A stretch of 64,000 nt of DNA from Symbiodinium natans (Eukaryota; Sar; Dinophyceae; Suessiales; Symbiodiniaceae), in contig CAJNDS010002399.1 in the NCBI GenBank assembly GCA_905221605.1, positions 302,501-366,500 of the forward strand, in the 5' to 3' direction. How positions within the stretch are numbered: position 1 is the first letter of the stretch; each line of letters opens with the position of its first letter. The notes under the pieces were generated by a model. That model was not told where the DNA came from. It saw only the letters and a list, made by a program, of their open reading frames with translations, and did not search any database. A program made the translations under genes and the position numbers. Positions 47,327-58,229 of the stretch are shown in pieces.

Positions 47327-47342
47327 GAACCCAACGCTGGAG
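47327..47342 (+). CDS. Possible 16-nt microexon
   Basis: ACCAG|G acceptor and GC donor; would read NPTLE in phase with the exon at 46989. Too short to be secure. Confidence 0.22.
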
Positions 47343-47625
47343 GCTTAGGGTTTAGGGGGGTTTAGGGTTTAGGGTTTAGGGCTACGAGGGGTTATAGGAT
47401 TTGGGGGTTATAGGGTTTAGGGTGTATGGGGTTTGGGTTCAGGGTTTAGCGTGTAGGGTTTAGGGTTTAGGGTGTATGGGATTTGGGGGTTATGGGGTTT
47501 AGGGTGTATGGGGTTTGTGGCTTGGGGTTGTGAGCAACTAGCGTTGTGTCCACAGAGTCTGTGGATGAGCAGAACCCTCAGCTGAAACCCTGAGGAGTTC
47601 AGGGTTTGGGGTTTAGGGTTTAGGG

Positions 47626-47690
47626 CTTCAGGGCTTCAGGGCTTCAGGGCTTCAGGGCTTCAGGGCTTCAGGGCTTCAGGGCTTCAGGAG
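47626..47690 (+). repeat. GCTTCAGGG nonamer tandem array
   Basis: Seven or eight perfect GCTTCAGGG units: a 9-base derivative of the TTCAGGG heptamer. Confidence 0.92.
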
Positions 47691-47861
47691 TTTGGAGTTT
47701 CAAGGTTTCACGGGTTTGGGGCTTCAAGGCTTTCAGTGAATTCAAGGGGTTTCAGGGCTTCAGGGGTTTAATCCCTAAACTCTCAACCCTGAACCCTGAA
47801 CCCTGGACCCTAAACCAGGGTGGGGTTGATCGTGCCCGGCACGAACGCCCTAGGTAGTAGT

Positions 47862-47882
47862 ATTAGCAATAATAGTAGAAAC

Positions 47883-47955
<73 letters not shown>

Positions 47956-47962
47956 ATAGTAA
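47862..47962 (+). repeat. AGT trinucleotide microsatellite
   Basis: About 28 AGT units; gives poly-Ser or poly-Leu ORFs that are spurious. Directly precedes the acceptor of the exon-like segment at 47980. Confidence 0.97.
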
Positions 47963-47979
47963 AACCCTTGCGAACGCAG

Positions 47980-48041
47980 GCCGCTGGCGGAAGCCGCTGC
48001 GGCACAACTACAGAAAGAGGTGCTCAGGGAGCTTGGGGAGG
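47980..48041 (+). CDS. Exon-like segment, unknown downstream gene
   Basis: CGCAG|G acceptor directly after the AGT microsatellite; PLAEAAAAQLQKEVLRELGE. Helical. The phase does not fit 47327, so an exon may be missed between them. Confidence 0.4.
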
Positions 48042-48159
48042 GAGGAGGGACCTTAGGGACCGAATGAACCTTAAAAGGGTTTATGGTCCCTAAACCCTAA
48101 ACCCTAAACCCTAAACCCTAAACCCTAAAATAGGGATTAGAGTAGTACAGGGTATATGC

Positions 48160-49640
48160 CCCCCCCCCCCCCCCCCCCAATTTTAGGGTTCATTTGGTTC
48201 CCAAGGGGACTGGGGGGATGCACCCCAATTTTATGGCGGACTGTTTGGGCGCATTTATACGTATTCTCGGTAGGCCCTTGGGACATCTCACTTTTTTCCC
48301 CTCATTGGGTTTAAGAGGATCATATTCAGGAGTATTTCTCAGAGAGTTGTATAACAGGGCCATCGGAGCATTTTGTATTCATAATCTTCATGCTCTAGCC
48401 GTCTGTAGTACAGGATCTTGTTCCACTGGTAAGAGTGATCATGTACATGAATGTTGGCTTCACAGAGGGTGCGAGAAGTGAGGCACATGACCTCGTTCGC
48501 GACCAACCACATGACAAAAAGTGTGTATTCAAAGGAGCCCCGATGATAAAAGGGATTTCTGAAGTGAGCTCTATTTCGCAATTTGATGTCTCTTTAAGGT
48601 AGTTAGTAAGTTGTGATCACCACAGGAATTCGATGGGGGATCTTAGGGTTGAATATATTTCCTTCTTAGATGTGCCACTATTGCTCTACTTTTATTATTA
48701 CTACCACTATTTTTACTAGAATTGCGATTGCTATTGCTATTGCGATTGCTGTTGCTCTGTAGCTATATCTATTGCTATTGCCAATAAATTTGCCGTTGTA
48801 CGGGCTTTACAAATTAGGAGACTCCAGAAGGTTAAGACTGGCGGTAGGGGTCCCTTAATGCTTGTATACCTTTGGGGGAGAAATAAACCCTTAACCCTTA
48901 ACCCTTAAACCCTTAAACCCTAAACCCTAAACCCTAATAACACGTAAGCTTGTGCACGATTTGGAAGGGGCGTTTTAGCGAGCCAGGCGAAAATTTTTTT
49001 AGGAGTTGGCATTTTCCATTTTGCTTTGCTTCATTTTTATATGACGAAATGAGTAAACAAAGTAAAAGAAGCGAGAATTATGCGGGAGCAAACTCCTACT
49101 ACTATGATTAGTATCATGATTTAATACTTTTGACTCTGAAGATGATTACCTATTATTACTGTTCTGACTACGATTACTATTATTACTGTGATTATTAGTA
49201 TTTCTACAAGTACTACTATTACTGCTATTACGATTATTACTAGTATTGCTGTTTTTACTACCATTAATGTTACTAAGGTTCTTTTATATCTATTATTCCT
49301 ATTGTTACGATTTCTACGATTATTACTACTGTGACTCTTATTTATTACTAGTGTCACTATTTTTAGTTTTACTAGTAGTACTAGAGTACTAGTCAAAACC
49401 CTAAACCGCACTATTCTGACTCTTCTTGCTGTGTTGTTTAGGGTAGAGGGGGGCGGTGTCCAGGCTGTAGGCGCAGGAGTTGAGAGTTTATGAGTTTATG
49501 GGTTCAGGGTTTCGGGTTAGGGTTTAGGGTTTAGGGTTTAGGGTTTAAAGTTTAGGGTTCAGGGTTTAGGGTTCAGGGTTTAAGGTTTAGGGTTTAGGGT
49601 TCAGGGTTTAGGGTTTAGGGAGTTTTTCTTTCTTGGTGCA
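48160..49640. other. Mixed low-complexity region, no gene seen
   Basis: Begins with a 20-base poly-C run, then about 700 bases of unique sequence (48180-48880) with short open frames on both strands that are not recognised, then the trinucleotide tract. Confidence 0.5.
49085..49395. repeat. Degenerate TTATTACTA-type trinucleotide tract
   Basis: AT-rich, three-base periodic (TAC/TAT/ACT) over about 300 bases, unlike the GC-rich surroundings. The ORF across it is low-complexity Ile/Val/Asn and is not taken as a gene. A milder similar tract is at 48680-48800. Confidence 0.75.
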
Positions 49641-50283
49641 TTTGAAGCAACCCCCTCCCCTACAAAATCAGGCCTAAACAGAGTGCCTTTCGTTATCGAT
49701 GATCGGAGCGCTTCAGCCGGATATTCATGTGGAATCCCCATCCTCTCAACCTTAACCCCTAGCCCTAAACCCTAAACCCTAAACCCTAAACCCTAAACCC
49801 TGAACCCTAAACCCTAAACCCTAAACCCTAAACCCTAAACCCTAAACCCTAAACCCTAAACCCTAAACCCTAAGCCCTAAACCCTAAACCCTAAACCCTA
49901 AACCCTAAACCCTGAACCCTGAACCCTGAACCCTGAACCCTGAACCCTGCGCCCCGCCACCCCCAAAACCCCCAATCCTCAACCCCTGCTCACCCAAGGC
50001 CCATGCCCATCCCCGTCTAGCACGTAAGGTTCGGGGTTTAGGGCTTTAGGCTTTAGGGTTTAGGGTTTAGGGTTTAGGGTTTTGGGTTTTGGGTTTTGGA
50101 GTTCGAGGCACCAGGGGACGGTGCCGAAGGCATCGAGTTTGGAAAGTCGGGCCCCCGGAAGTGCTGGTTGAGGGCTTTGGAGGGGGTTTAGGGTTTAGGG
50201 TTTAGGGTTTAGGGTTTAGGGTTTAGGGTGGGTTTTGGGGGGTTTAGGGGTTCAGGATTCGTGTTTTTAGGGTTTTTGGCGGT

Positions 50284-50890
50284 TTGGGTTTTTGGAGGTT
50301 TGGGGACTTTGGGGGTTTGGGGTTTAAGGTTCAGGGTTCGGTGTTGGCTCAGGACCTTTGCTCCTCTGGGTTTCGCTGGGCATATTGTTGGACAGTAGGG
50401 GTTTCGACTGTCCGCGCAGTCTTCAGTCTTGACTTGGCTCGCACTGTCCTTTCGCGGAAAAGTACCTTCGGTTCATTTGCTCACTACCACATCTCGGAGA
50501 TGTTCTTCGTGGCATACATGTTCGAAGTGCCGAAAACGCTTGGGATCTCCAATGGGAGCATTACCGTGATGAAGGGGTGGCAGGCGCTGGGATCAGGAGA
50601 CCTCAAGTTGGTCCAAGTTGGTCCCTCCTGCAGGTCTCAAAGAAGGGTGGTCCTGTCAACGTTTCCACTGATGCACAGATCGCAGGAACACTCCTTGGGG
50701 ATGTCTCTCATCGGAAGAGCTTTGCCCGAAGAGAATCAAAGACCTGCCTGTCTTCGCTTCGGCTATGCTCAAAGCAGCAGGATACCCGGTCGGTGCGGCT
50801 CTGTCTGAGATCGTGGCATGGGGTGCATACTTGCTCCGCATGGGGCTATCACCGCCCACGATGTTCTGCAGTCAGACCATTTGCGTGAAA
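50284..50890 (+). other. Telomere-free open stretch, unknown
   Basis: Open for 174 codons in one + frame, with overlapping openness in another. Shares the look of the blocks at 24.4, 30.1-32.8 and 58.2 kb: no heptamer arrays, lower third-position bias, no recognisable protein. Could be a retroposed or captured fragment. Confidence 0.3.
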
Positions 50891-51050
50891 CTCCCTAAGC
50901 CCTAAACCCTCAGCCCCAACTCACCCAACGCTACATTATGGACTCATGGGGCTAAAAATGACGTGGGTATATAAGCCTTTGGGACATTTTGTATTTCCTC
51001 TGTTTTGAGACGATCCTATTTGGGGTTTAGGCTTCAGGGTTTTTTCAGAG

Positions 51051-51104
51051 GGTTCTGAGGGCCATCCTGGTGACTGAAGGCAACAACGCAGAAGGGCCCG
51101 CCAA
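51051..51104 (+). CDS. Unknown downstream gene, series 2 exon a
   Basis: TTTTTCAGAG|G acceptor, GC donor GCTGAC; VLRAILVTEGNNAEGPAK. First of seven phase-compatible segments (51051, 51537, 52028, 53430, 54547, 55850, 56228) forming about 130 codons. Confidence 0.5.
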
Positions 51105-51536
51105 GCTGACAGAGACTGGGGTTTAGGGTTTAGGGTTTAGAGTTTAGGTTTAGGGTTTAGGGTTTGTTAAGGAGCTCTAAACTTGAGAAAGCATTGCCTC
51201 ATGAAAGAAGCGCGTAGAGTCGGCGTGGAGGTGTTTGAGCGTTTGAACAAAGTCGTGCTGCCCCCAAGCGGGGCTCCAAACGCTCCCACTCCGCCCCTCC
51301 CCAAACCCGAAGCCCTAAACCCCAAAACCTAAACCTTAAAACCTAAACCCCAAACCCGAAACCCGAAACCCTGAACCCTAAACCCGAAACCCGAAACCCC
51401 AAACCCTAAACCCAAAACCCTAAACCCCAAACCCCAAACCCCAAACCCGAAGCCGTAAACCCCAAAACCTAAACCCTAAACCCTAAACCCCAACCCCCCA
51501 CAAAGCGGAGTAGAAACCCTGCTCCTGGCGCACGAG

Positions 51537-51605
51537 GATCGCGGCAATTGTGGAGGACTCCTTGAGGCCGGCGACTGCCCGCTCTCGTGCTCATGCTGTT
51601 GAGGG
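51537..51605 (+). CDS. Unknown downstream gene, series 2 exon b
   Basis: CACGAG|G acceptor, GA donor GACGAGGG merging straight into the TTTAGGG array; IAAIVEDSLRPATARSRAHA then VEG. Phases match both neighbours. Confidence 0.52.
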
Positions 51606-52027
51606 GACGAGGGTTTAGGGTTTAGGGTTTAGGGTTTAGGGTTTAGGGTTTAGGGTTTAGGGTTTAGGGTTTAGGGTTTAGGGAAAGCATCTTTTTGCAT
51701 ACTGCTTTCATACAGGCATCGGTGATGACATTTTCCTCAGTGCTTGCCGCGCTTGGGGTTCAAGTCCATGAACCAAATAACGGCGTCCTGCTTGGGCACC
51801 CAAAATAATACATTCAGGGGCCTTATCAGAACCGGGAACATCTTTTTGAAAACTGACCAGATGAACGTTCATTGGTAGTAGTTAGTAGTTGTTGAGGTGA
51901 TATCTCCTCATATAGTCTACTCTTAGAAGCCTCCTTCCCCTATGCCATAAACCCTAAACCCTACTGTTACAATCCTCCTAAACCCTAAGCCCCAAACCCT
52001 AAGCCCTGAACCCTGAAGTGTCGCCAG

Positions 52028-52124
52028 GATAGAGGAGCCGTACTCGTCGGGGGTAGCGGCTGCTTGCACAGTGGTGACGGAGGCTGCCAGGGCTTACCTG
52101 GATCACTTTCACCGTCAGCAAAAG
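52028..52124 (+). CDS. Unknown downstream gene, series 2 exon c
   Basis: CGCCAG|G acceptor, GT donor GTTTCT; IEEPYSSGVAAACTVVTEAA then RAYLDHFHRQQK. One of the longest and most convincing unidentified exons of the window. A poly-G run of 27 bases follows the donor. Confidence 0.58.
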
Positions 52125-52857
52125 GTTTCTTTTTTTTGTTGGGGGGGGGGGGGGGGGGGGGGGGGGGTTCCCCAATGGTGCTCTAAGTGCACACACACAC
52201 ACAACCCTACACCCTAAACCCCAAGCCGAACCTAAACCCTAAACCCTAACCCAGACCTAGAGTTTGGGTTTGAGATTCGGCTTGTAGGACTCGGCTTAAG
52301 GTTCGGGGGCTGTTCTTAGTCCTAACCCAACGTTCTTTGCATCCCCAAACATCCCACAACCCTTAGGTTTTGGCGTTCATGGTTTGGTGTGTTTAAGAGA
52401 AGGTAAGCCCCCGAATTCCTGAAGCAAAAGCCTCAGCGGGCTTTTGCGCGCCATAAAGACACAAGCGAGAGCTTGCCAAAGACTGACACAGACAGCCGAC
52501 CAGGACAACCCGAGACGCACAACAGAATAGAAGTAGCGCGTAGAGCTGTTTCAAGCCTAAAGCGAAGACACGAGCCAATTCATACATGCGTAAAGATTCT
52601 TGCCGAAAAAGCATATACAGTTTTTGGAGTTAAGCCCCAGGCACAAGTAGTTGCCATAGATCTCAAAGTGCAAACCCTAATCCCCAAGTGCAACGTCTCA
52701 TGAGCCTTCGAGCAAATGCTCTTCCTAAACCCTCAACCCTAAACCCTAAACCCTAAGCCCTAAACCCTAAACCCCTCCAGGTGTCTCGCATGCCAGGGGC
52801 TGGCCCTGCAAGCGACTATGTCGCGCAGGATCCGCTCTCCCACGAAGCATGCCTAGG

Positions 52858-53160
52858 TTTTTGTTGTTGGGGTTCTTTGGGTCTTTCAGGATTTTTAGGG
52901 ATTTTGTTGTTGGGGTTCTTTGGGTCTTTCAGGATTTTTAGGGGTTTTGTTGTTGGGGTTCTTTGGGTCTTTCAGGGTTTTTTGTTATTTAGGCCTTTGG
53001 GTTTTTGTTGTTGGGGTTCTTTGGGTCTTTCGGGATTTTTTTTGTCATTTTGGCCTGCGGGTTTTTGTTTCTGGGTGTTTGTTGGGGTTCTTTGGGTCTT
53101 TCGGTTTTTTTTTGTTATCTAGGCCTTCGGGTTTTTGTTTCTGGGTGTTGCGGTTGTTTT
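52858..53160 (+). repeat. GTTGTTGGGGTTCTTTGGGTCTTTC-type tandem repeat
   Basis: Five to six units of about 50 bases (TTGTTGGGGTTCTTTGGGTC and TTTC(A/G)GG), diverging to the right. The Phe/Gly/Leu-rich ORF over it follows from the repeat. Confidence 0.88.
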
Positions 53161-53429
53161 TTGGATTAGGGGTTTGGGTTTAGGGTTTTAGTTTTTTTTT
53201 GGCCGGTGGGATGGGCTGATTGGGGTCTAGAGTTTAGGGTTTAGGGTTTAGGAAGGTTGTGTGTTGAGGGTTTGGAGATGTCGAGCACGCCCCAAATCCC
53301 GAACTCCGACTTGAACTACAAAGTTTCATGGGGGTGGGTTACAGGGTTCTAGGCCTTTATATGGGGTTTAGGGTTTATAGGGCTTACCCTAAACCCTAAA
53401 TCCTAAACCCTAAACCCTTAACCTTGGAG

Positions 53430-53514
53430 GACCTGGACCACATCGTCCTCCTCTTCCAGCGCGCCTTTATCGGCCAACGCGCGGCCAGCGCTGCAAAGCA
53501 GCTGCAGCAACTGC
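53430..53514 (+). CDS. Unknown downstream gene, series 2 exon d
   Basis: TTGGAG|G acceptor, GT donor; DLDHIVLLFQRAFIGQRAAS then AAKQLQQL plus one base of Arg. Helical; the frame reaches a TGA soon after the donor. Confidence 0.57.
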
Positions 53515-54095
53515 GTGGCTTGCATGCATGAAGGGTTCAGGGTTAAGGGTTCAGGGTTCAGGGTTTAGGGTTTAGGGTTTATAGGACTTATATGACACAG
53601 GGCATATGGGGTTCACGTCACAAGTGTTGTAGGCCCTCACAAACCCTAAACCCTAAACCCTAAACTTAAATCCTGTAAACCTCCTGAACCCTAAACACGT
53701 CCCCTCATCCCCGCTCTTGGGCTTTTGGGGTTCCGAGTTTCGGGTGTACAGTTTCGGGTTTAGGGCTTCCAGTTAGGTTTTTGAGGTTTAGTGTTTTAAG
53801 GTTAGCATTTTTTTAAGGGTTTGGGGCTTACGGCTTCTAGGTTTGTAGGGCCGTGTTTTGGGCTTCTAGGTATTTTGGGCTTCGAGGTATTAGGGCTTCG
53901 GGTTTGGGGCTTGAAGTCTTTGTGTCATGGCTTCGGGTTTAGGTTTACGGCCAGGTTTTTCCAGTGCTTCGGGCGTAGGGCATCTAGCTTTTTAGGGTTC
54001 GGGTTTAGGCCTTCTAAGCTTGAGGGCTTTGGGTTTAGGCCTTCGTGGATTGTAGCGCTTCGAGGTTTGAGGTTTACTTCTTCTAGGTTTGTAGG

Positions 54096-54444
54096 TTGGG
54101 ATGTTCCCCCCCTTATGCTAACAGTCCTTAATCAACAGGCACTATAGTAGGGGGCAATTACTAGAATCCCTGTTAAGGACTGCTACTTGGAGGTTCATGG
54201 GTGCTTATAACCCCAAACTTATCTGTGCTTATAAGGCTCCTAAGTCCCCCTAAGTAGGTTATACGTACAGGCATAATTGGAGTTATAAGTAGCCATGAAC
54301 CTCCAAGTTTTAGAAAAGCTTAATTAGGCTTAGTTGTCCCTAAATAGCCTTAAGTATGGGGGGAATCTAAAAAGGGGTAGTATAGAGGGGGTCGGAGGGG
54401 AGCCCATGATGTTAAGGATTGTTAGTATAAGGTGATCATCCCAA
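54096..54444. mobile_element. Family A element enlarged by a nested family C element
   Basis: Left TTGGGATGTTCCCCCCTTAT; right GTTAAGGATTGTTAGTATAA and GATCATCCCAA. The first copy of AAGGACTG is interrupted at 54184 by a family C element; a further insert (54309-54410) follows. Confidence 0.8.
54185..54308. mobile_element. Family C inverted-repeat element, nested
   Basis: Perfect 16-bp terminal inverted repeats ACTTGGAGGTTCATGG and CCATGAACCTCCAAGT; subterminal TTATAACC/GGTTATA motifs. 124 bp, non-coding. Confidence 0.88.
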
Positions 54445-54546
54445 TTTGTAGGGCATATAAGAAATACTGAATCCTGAGCCAAAAACCCCCTAAACCCTGG
54501 GCCCTAAACCCTCAGAAATTTGGGGGCTTCGGGTTCCTTCTGCGAG

Positions 54547-54584
54547 GTGAACTCGAGGCCGAAACTGGATTGCCGCCTGTGCAG
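54547..54584 (+). CDS. Unknown downstream gene, series 2 exon e
   Basis: TGCGAG|G acceptor, GA donor; ELEAETGLPPVQ, phase 1 in and 0 out. Confidence 0.45.
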
Positions 54585-54655
54585 GACGCCGTGGGCTTTT
54601 GGGGTGCAGGGCACCTAAACCCTTTAAACCCTGTAAACCCTAAATCCTGAACCCA

Positions 54656-54704
54656 AAACCCAAATCTAGGACTTGCAGAGTTTGCAAGTCCTAGATTTGG
54701 GTTT
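54656..54704. repeat. Perfect 22-bp stem with 5-base loop
   Basis: AAACCCAAATCTAGG... mirrored by ...CCTAGATTTGGGTTT around the loop GAGTT. Both ends merge into heptamer repeats, so the stem may have arisen by inversion of a short heptamer-flanked segment. Confidence 0.9.
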
Positions 54705-55108
54705 AGGGTTTAGGGTGGTTGTTTATATAGCGTCTTTGACAGGGGCCACGCGAAGAAGTAACTCAGACCGTTCTTTCCCCTCCCCAAATGAGAAAGATGG
54801 AAAAGGAGGCCATTTCATCATTTGTATGTTTTCCTCGTAAATACAAATAATGGTGATTATACCCCCTCCCCCCGCCCTGCCTCTCGATTTCCTCCCCCAA
54901 AATCAGACTGTTGGAAGGGGAGGCCATGTCCCCGCGAATAAAAATCAATGGAATGGGAAGCCATTTCGTTCTTATTCTTCCCCCCTCCCCCCTCTCCCCT
55001 CGACCCCCTAAGAATAATATCGCCTGGGAAACTATTTCCCCGCCCCCCCCCCCCCCCCCCCCGGCCCTCTCCCCCTCCTAAATGCCCTAAACCCCAACCC
55101 CTGAAACC

Positions 55109-55208
55109 TTTGTGGTGCTTTACTGTAACTTTATATCCTTAGTATTGGGTTTCCTAGTAAGGCAGGTACAAATTTAATCTATAGCTCCCCCTCCGCTGTG
55201 CAGCCAAG
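55109..55208. repeat. Dispersed repeat F, copy 2
   Basis: CCTTTGTGGTGCTTTACTGT ... AAGGCAGGTACAAATTTAAT ... GTGCAGCCAAG; shorter by about 20 bases in the middle than the copy at 41066. Confidence 0.8.
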
Positions 55209-55699
55209 AAACCTGACCTTTGTTTTCTTGTGGCTGGTTTAGGGTTTAGGGTTTAGGGTTTAGGGTTTAGGGTTTAGGGTTTAGGGTTTAGGGTTTAGGG
55301 TTTAGGGTTTAGGGTTTAGGGTTTAGGGTTTAGGGTTTATAGGGTTTAGGGTTTAGGGTTGAGGGTTGAGGGTTGAGGGTTGAGGTTGATCTGGAACTCG
55401 CAGGTTGTGCAACCTTTCTGTGCTTGTTCATTCCTGTTGTTGGGGAGCGTATCTGGGGTTTAGGGTTTAGGGTTTAGGGTTTAGGGTTTGGGGTTTGGGG
55501 TTTGGGGTTTGGGGAGTGTATATGGGGTTCCTTATAAGTTTTGGTGAGTGCAAATTTAGTGGGTGTCTTTTTTATGCCCTACCTTTGTATCACCTAGAAG
55601 CGGCTAGAGCCGAACAAAGCCCGGAATTGTTTTTCTCTCTCACACAGGGGTGCGCGGTTTAGGGTTGTAAGGCCCTAACAACGAAGCCTAAGATCCTAT

Positions 55700-55800
55700 A
55701 TAAATCCAAAACCCCAAACCCCAAACCCCAAACCCCAAACCCCAAACCCCAAACCCCAAACCCCAAACCCCAAACCCCAAACCCCAAACCCCGACCCCAA
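55700..55800 (-). repeat. CCCCAAA variant array
   Basis: About 13 CCCCAAA units, upstream of the exon at 55850. Confidence 0.93.
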
Positions 55801-55849
55801 GCCCCAAACCCCGAACAAATCCCGAACCCCACCTGCGTGTGGCTCGAAG

Positions 55850-55915
55850 GAGCACTTGGCCCTGCTCAGCTGCGTTTCTAAGGGCCTCCTCCTGGGCTGC
55901 TTGCTGATCCCGGAG
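55850..55915 (+). CDS. Unknown downstream gene, series 2 exon f
   Basis: TCGAAG|G acceptor, GC donor; EHLALLSCVSKGLLLGCLLI then PE. Strongly hydrophobic: a possible membrane helix or buried repeat helix. Confidence 0.53.
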
Positions 55916-56227
55916 GCACTTCTGCGGTTTGGGGTTTAGAGTTTAGGGTATTTATAAGTTTAGAGTTCAGGGTTTCAGGGTTGAGGTTTTATAAGCTTGC
56001 AGTTTAGAGTTTCAGGGCTTAGGGTTGAGGGTTTATAAGTTTAGAGTCTAGGGTTTCGGGGGTTAGAGCTTAGGGTTTATAAGTTTGAAGTTAAGGGTTT
56101 CAGGGCGGGACTTAGCCGCTTAGCCGTTTGGGAATGGGAGTTTGGGGCTCAGGGTAGTTTAGGGCTTTCGGGGTTTAGGGTTTAGGGCTTAGGGTTTAGG
56201 GTTTAGGGTTTAGGGTTTAGGGCCCAG

Positions 56228-56257
56228 GTGGAGGTTTGTGTTCACATGCCCTGGCAA
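56228..56257 (+). CDS. Unknown downstream gene, series 2 exon g
   Basis: CCCAG|G acceptor; VEVCVHMPWQ up to a GT donor at 56258, or longer (VLGLVC) to a GA donor at 56277. Phase 0 with the previous exon. Confidence 0.4.
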
Positions 56258-56883
56258 GTTCTTGGTCTGGTGTGCAGGACACGCCACCTTGTACAGTTGC
56301 CGCGGCCTCAGTCGAGCCCTAAACCTGAAACCCGGTTTTGGCTTTAGGGTTGGTTTAGGGTTTAGGGTTCAGGGTTCAGGGTTTAGGGTTTAGGGTTCAG
56401 GGTTTAGGGTTTAGGGCTTAGGGCTTAGGGTTTAGGGTTAGGGTTTAGGGCCCAAAGTCCCAAAACCCCCAACCTCCGAATCAACCGCAGTTGCTCAGAC
56501 CAACCCCGACATTGTGGCCGCAGAAAAGCCCACCCTTAACAGGGTTTAGGGTCTAGGGTATCCCTTGATCAATTCATTGGGTCTGTTGGCTTCCGGGCCC
56601 GCTGGTCGCCATGGGAAATCTTCTGTTGTCTCCCTTTGTACCTCAGCATGATCCCTGCAAGGGGTTAGGGTTGAGGGCAGAGAATGCGAGCCCTCTAAGG
56701 ATTTAGGGTTTAGGGACTAGAAGAAGAGCCCTCTAATGTGTTGGGGTTTAGGGTATAGAATGAGAGCCCTGGGGTTTAGGGTTTAGCGCGCGAATAAGGG
56801 GCATTGTTTTTTTGTTGTCGAGGCTTGTAGTGGAAATAGGGTCGTAGGCAGGTCAAGCAGAGTTGCAGTTCTGGGTTGTGCTT

Positions 56884-57030
56884 TGGGATATTTATAGGTT
56901 TCCCTTCTTTACTTATATATACGGGAAACTACTCATGAATAAATTTTCAAGGGTTTAAAGCACAACTCAGTATTGGTTGCAGCCTTACTTGTGGTAGATT
57001 TGAACGTATTGTAGCAACCCACGAACCTTC
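56884..57030. other. AT-rich non-repeat spacer
   Basis: CTTTGGGATATTTATAGG through ACCTTCAAG: no heptamers, no exon seen. Possibly an unrecognised inverted-repeat element (AGTTGTGCTTT... / AAAGCACAACT at 56869 and 56957 are complementary). Confidence 0.45.
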
Positions 57031-57295
57031 AAGTAAAGCCTGCCTTCGCTCTGAACCCCGAACCCCAAACCCGAAACCCCTAACCCTAAACCCAAAACCC
57101 TAAACCCCAAACCCCTAAACCCTAAACCCTAAACCCTAAATCCGAACAAAAATCGGGGTCCTCCCATCTTCGCTGTGTCTGAGGTGCTGGCGCGTGATGG
57201 GGGCCTGGCAGACGTGGCACCACAACTACCTGCGGAGCCCGAAGCTTGGAGCGTAGTCCTAAACCCTAAACCCTAAACCCTAAACCCTATACCTT

Positions 57296-57547
57296 CTAAG
57301 GGCCGGTGGGCTCTTTATCTTCTAACCCATATACCCTAACATAGCCCTTAAGTGCCCTGTTTCGAACCCCCCTCTATAAAACAGAAGCCCTATTTAAAGA
57401 GACCACCAAGCACTATGACTTATACAGGCCGGTGGACTCTGTATCTGTTACCCTTATACCTCAACATAGCCCTTAGATACCCTAATAGGAACCCCCCCTA
57501 CAAAACAGAAGCCCTATTTTAAAGAGGCCACCAAGCAATATAACCTA
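57296..57547. repeat. Tandem duplication, 2 x about 124 bp
   Basis: GGCCGGTGG(G/A)CTCT ... AACATAGCCCTTA ... AAAACAGAAGCCCTATTT ... CCACCAAGCA in both halves (57310 and 57427). Non-coding. Confidence 0.9.
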
Positions 57548-58229
57548 TACCGTAAGCCCTAAACTTTTGATCCCTAGACCCTAAGCCCCCACCCACACTA
57601 AACTCCTTGAACCCGCTAGGACCATGAGGCTTGAATCCCCGGCACCCTCCAAACCCTCAATAGTAATGGGGTTTAGGGTTTAGGGTTGGGGTTTTGGGTT
57701 TGAGGTCTAGAGTTTAGGGTTGCGGGCTTGCAATGTCATATGCTTCCGTCCATGTACAGGGCTGGGGAATCAACTGGTCCTTCGCAGTGCTTGGCCTCTA
57801 TCCCTACATGTACCTTAGAAAGTCCCTCTATACCGAAGTAACCTAAAACAACCCTGAACCCAAAACCCTCAACCCCGGACCCTCAACCCTAGACCCTGAA
57901 TCCCTAAACCCTCAACCTCAAATCCCTCCACCCTAAACCCCCAACCCTAAATCCCCCTATTTGTGCCAAGGCACGCGAGCGTGCTTCTTCCATACTTTGA
58001 GGCGCCAGCCCCCCCCCCCGCCCCCCCCTACCTTAGAAACCGCGGTATAGGGTTTAGGGCTCGGGCTTGGGGTTTCCTGCACTCTCGCGAGTCTTCTTGT
58101 GGTTGGTGTGCGCCCCAGGAATACTCCAAGGTTCCGTTGCTTGGGCTGGCGCTTGGAACTTGTATGTGTTCATAGGCTGTCGTCCTTAGGGTGAGTGTCT
58201 ACTTTTCAAGGTTTCGTGTTAAAGGGCCT

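Noticed and set aside
47810-48007. Poly-Ser and poly-Leu ORFs
   Set aside because: AGT microsatellite read in different frames and strands.
49121-49411. Ile/Val/Asn-rich ORF on the - strand
   Set aside because: Low-complexity AT trinucleotide tract without coding signature.
52781-53183. Phe/Gly/Leu-rich membrane-like ORFs
   Set aside because: Generated by the GTTGTTGGGGTTCTTTGGGTC-type tandem repeat; two frames show the same property.
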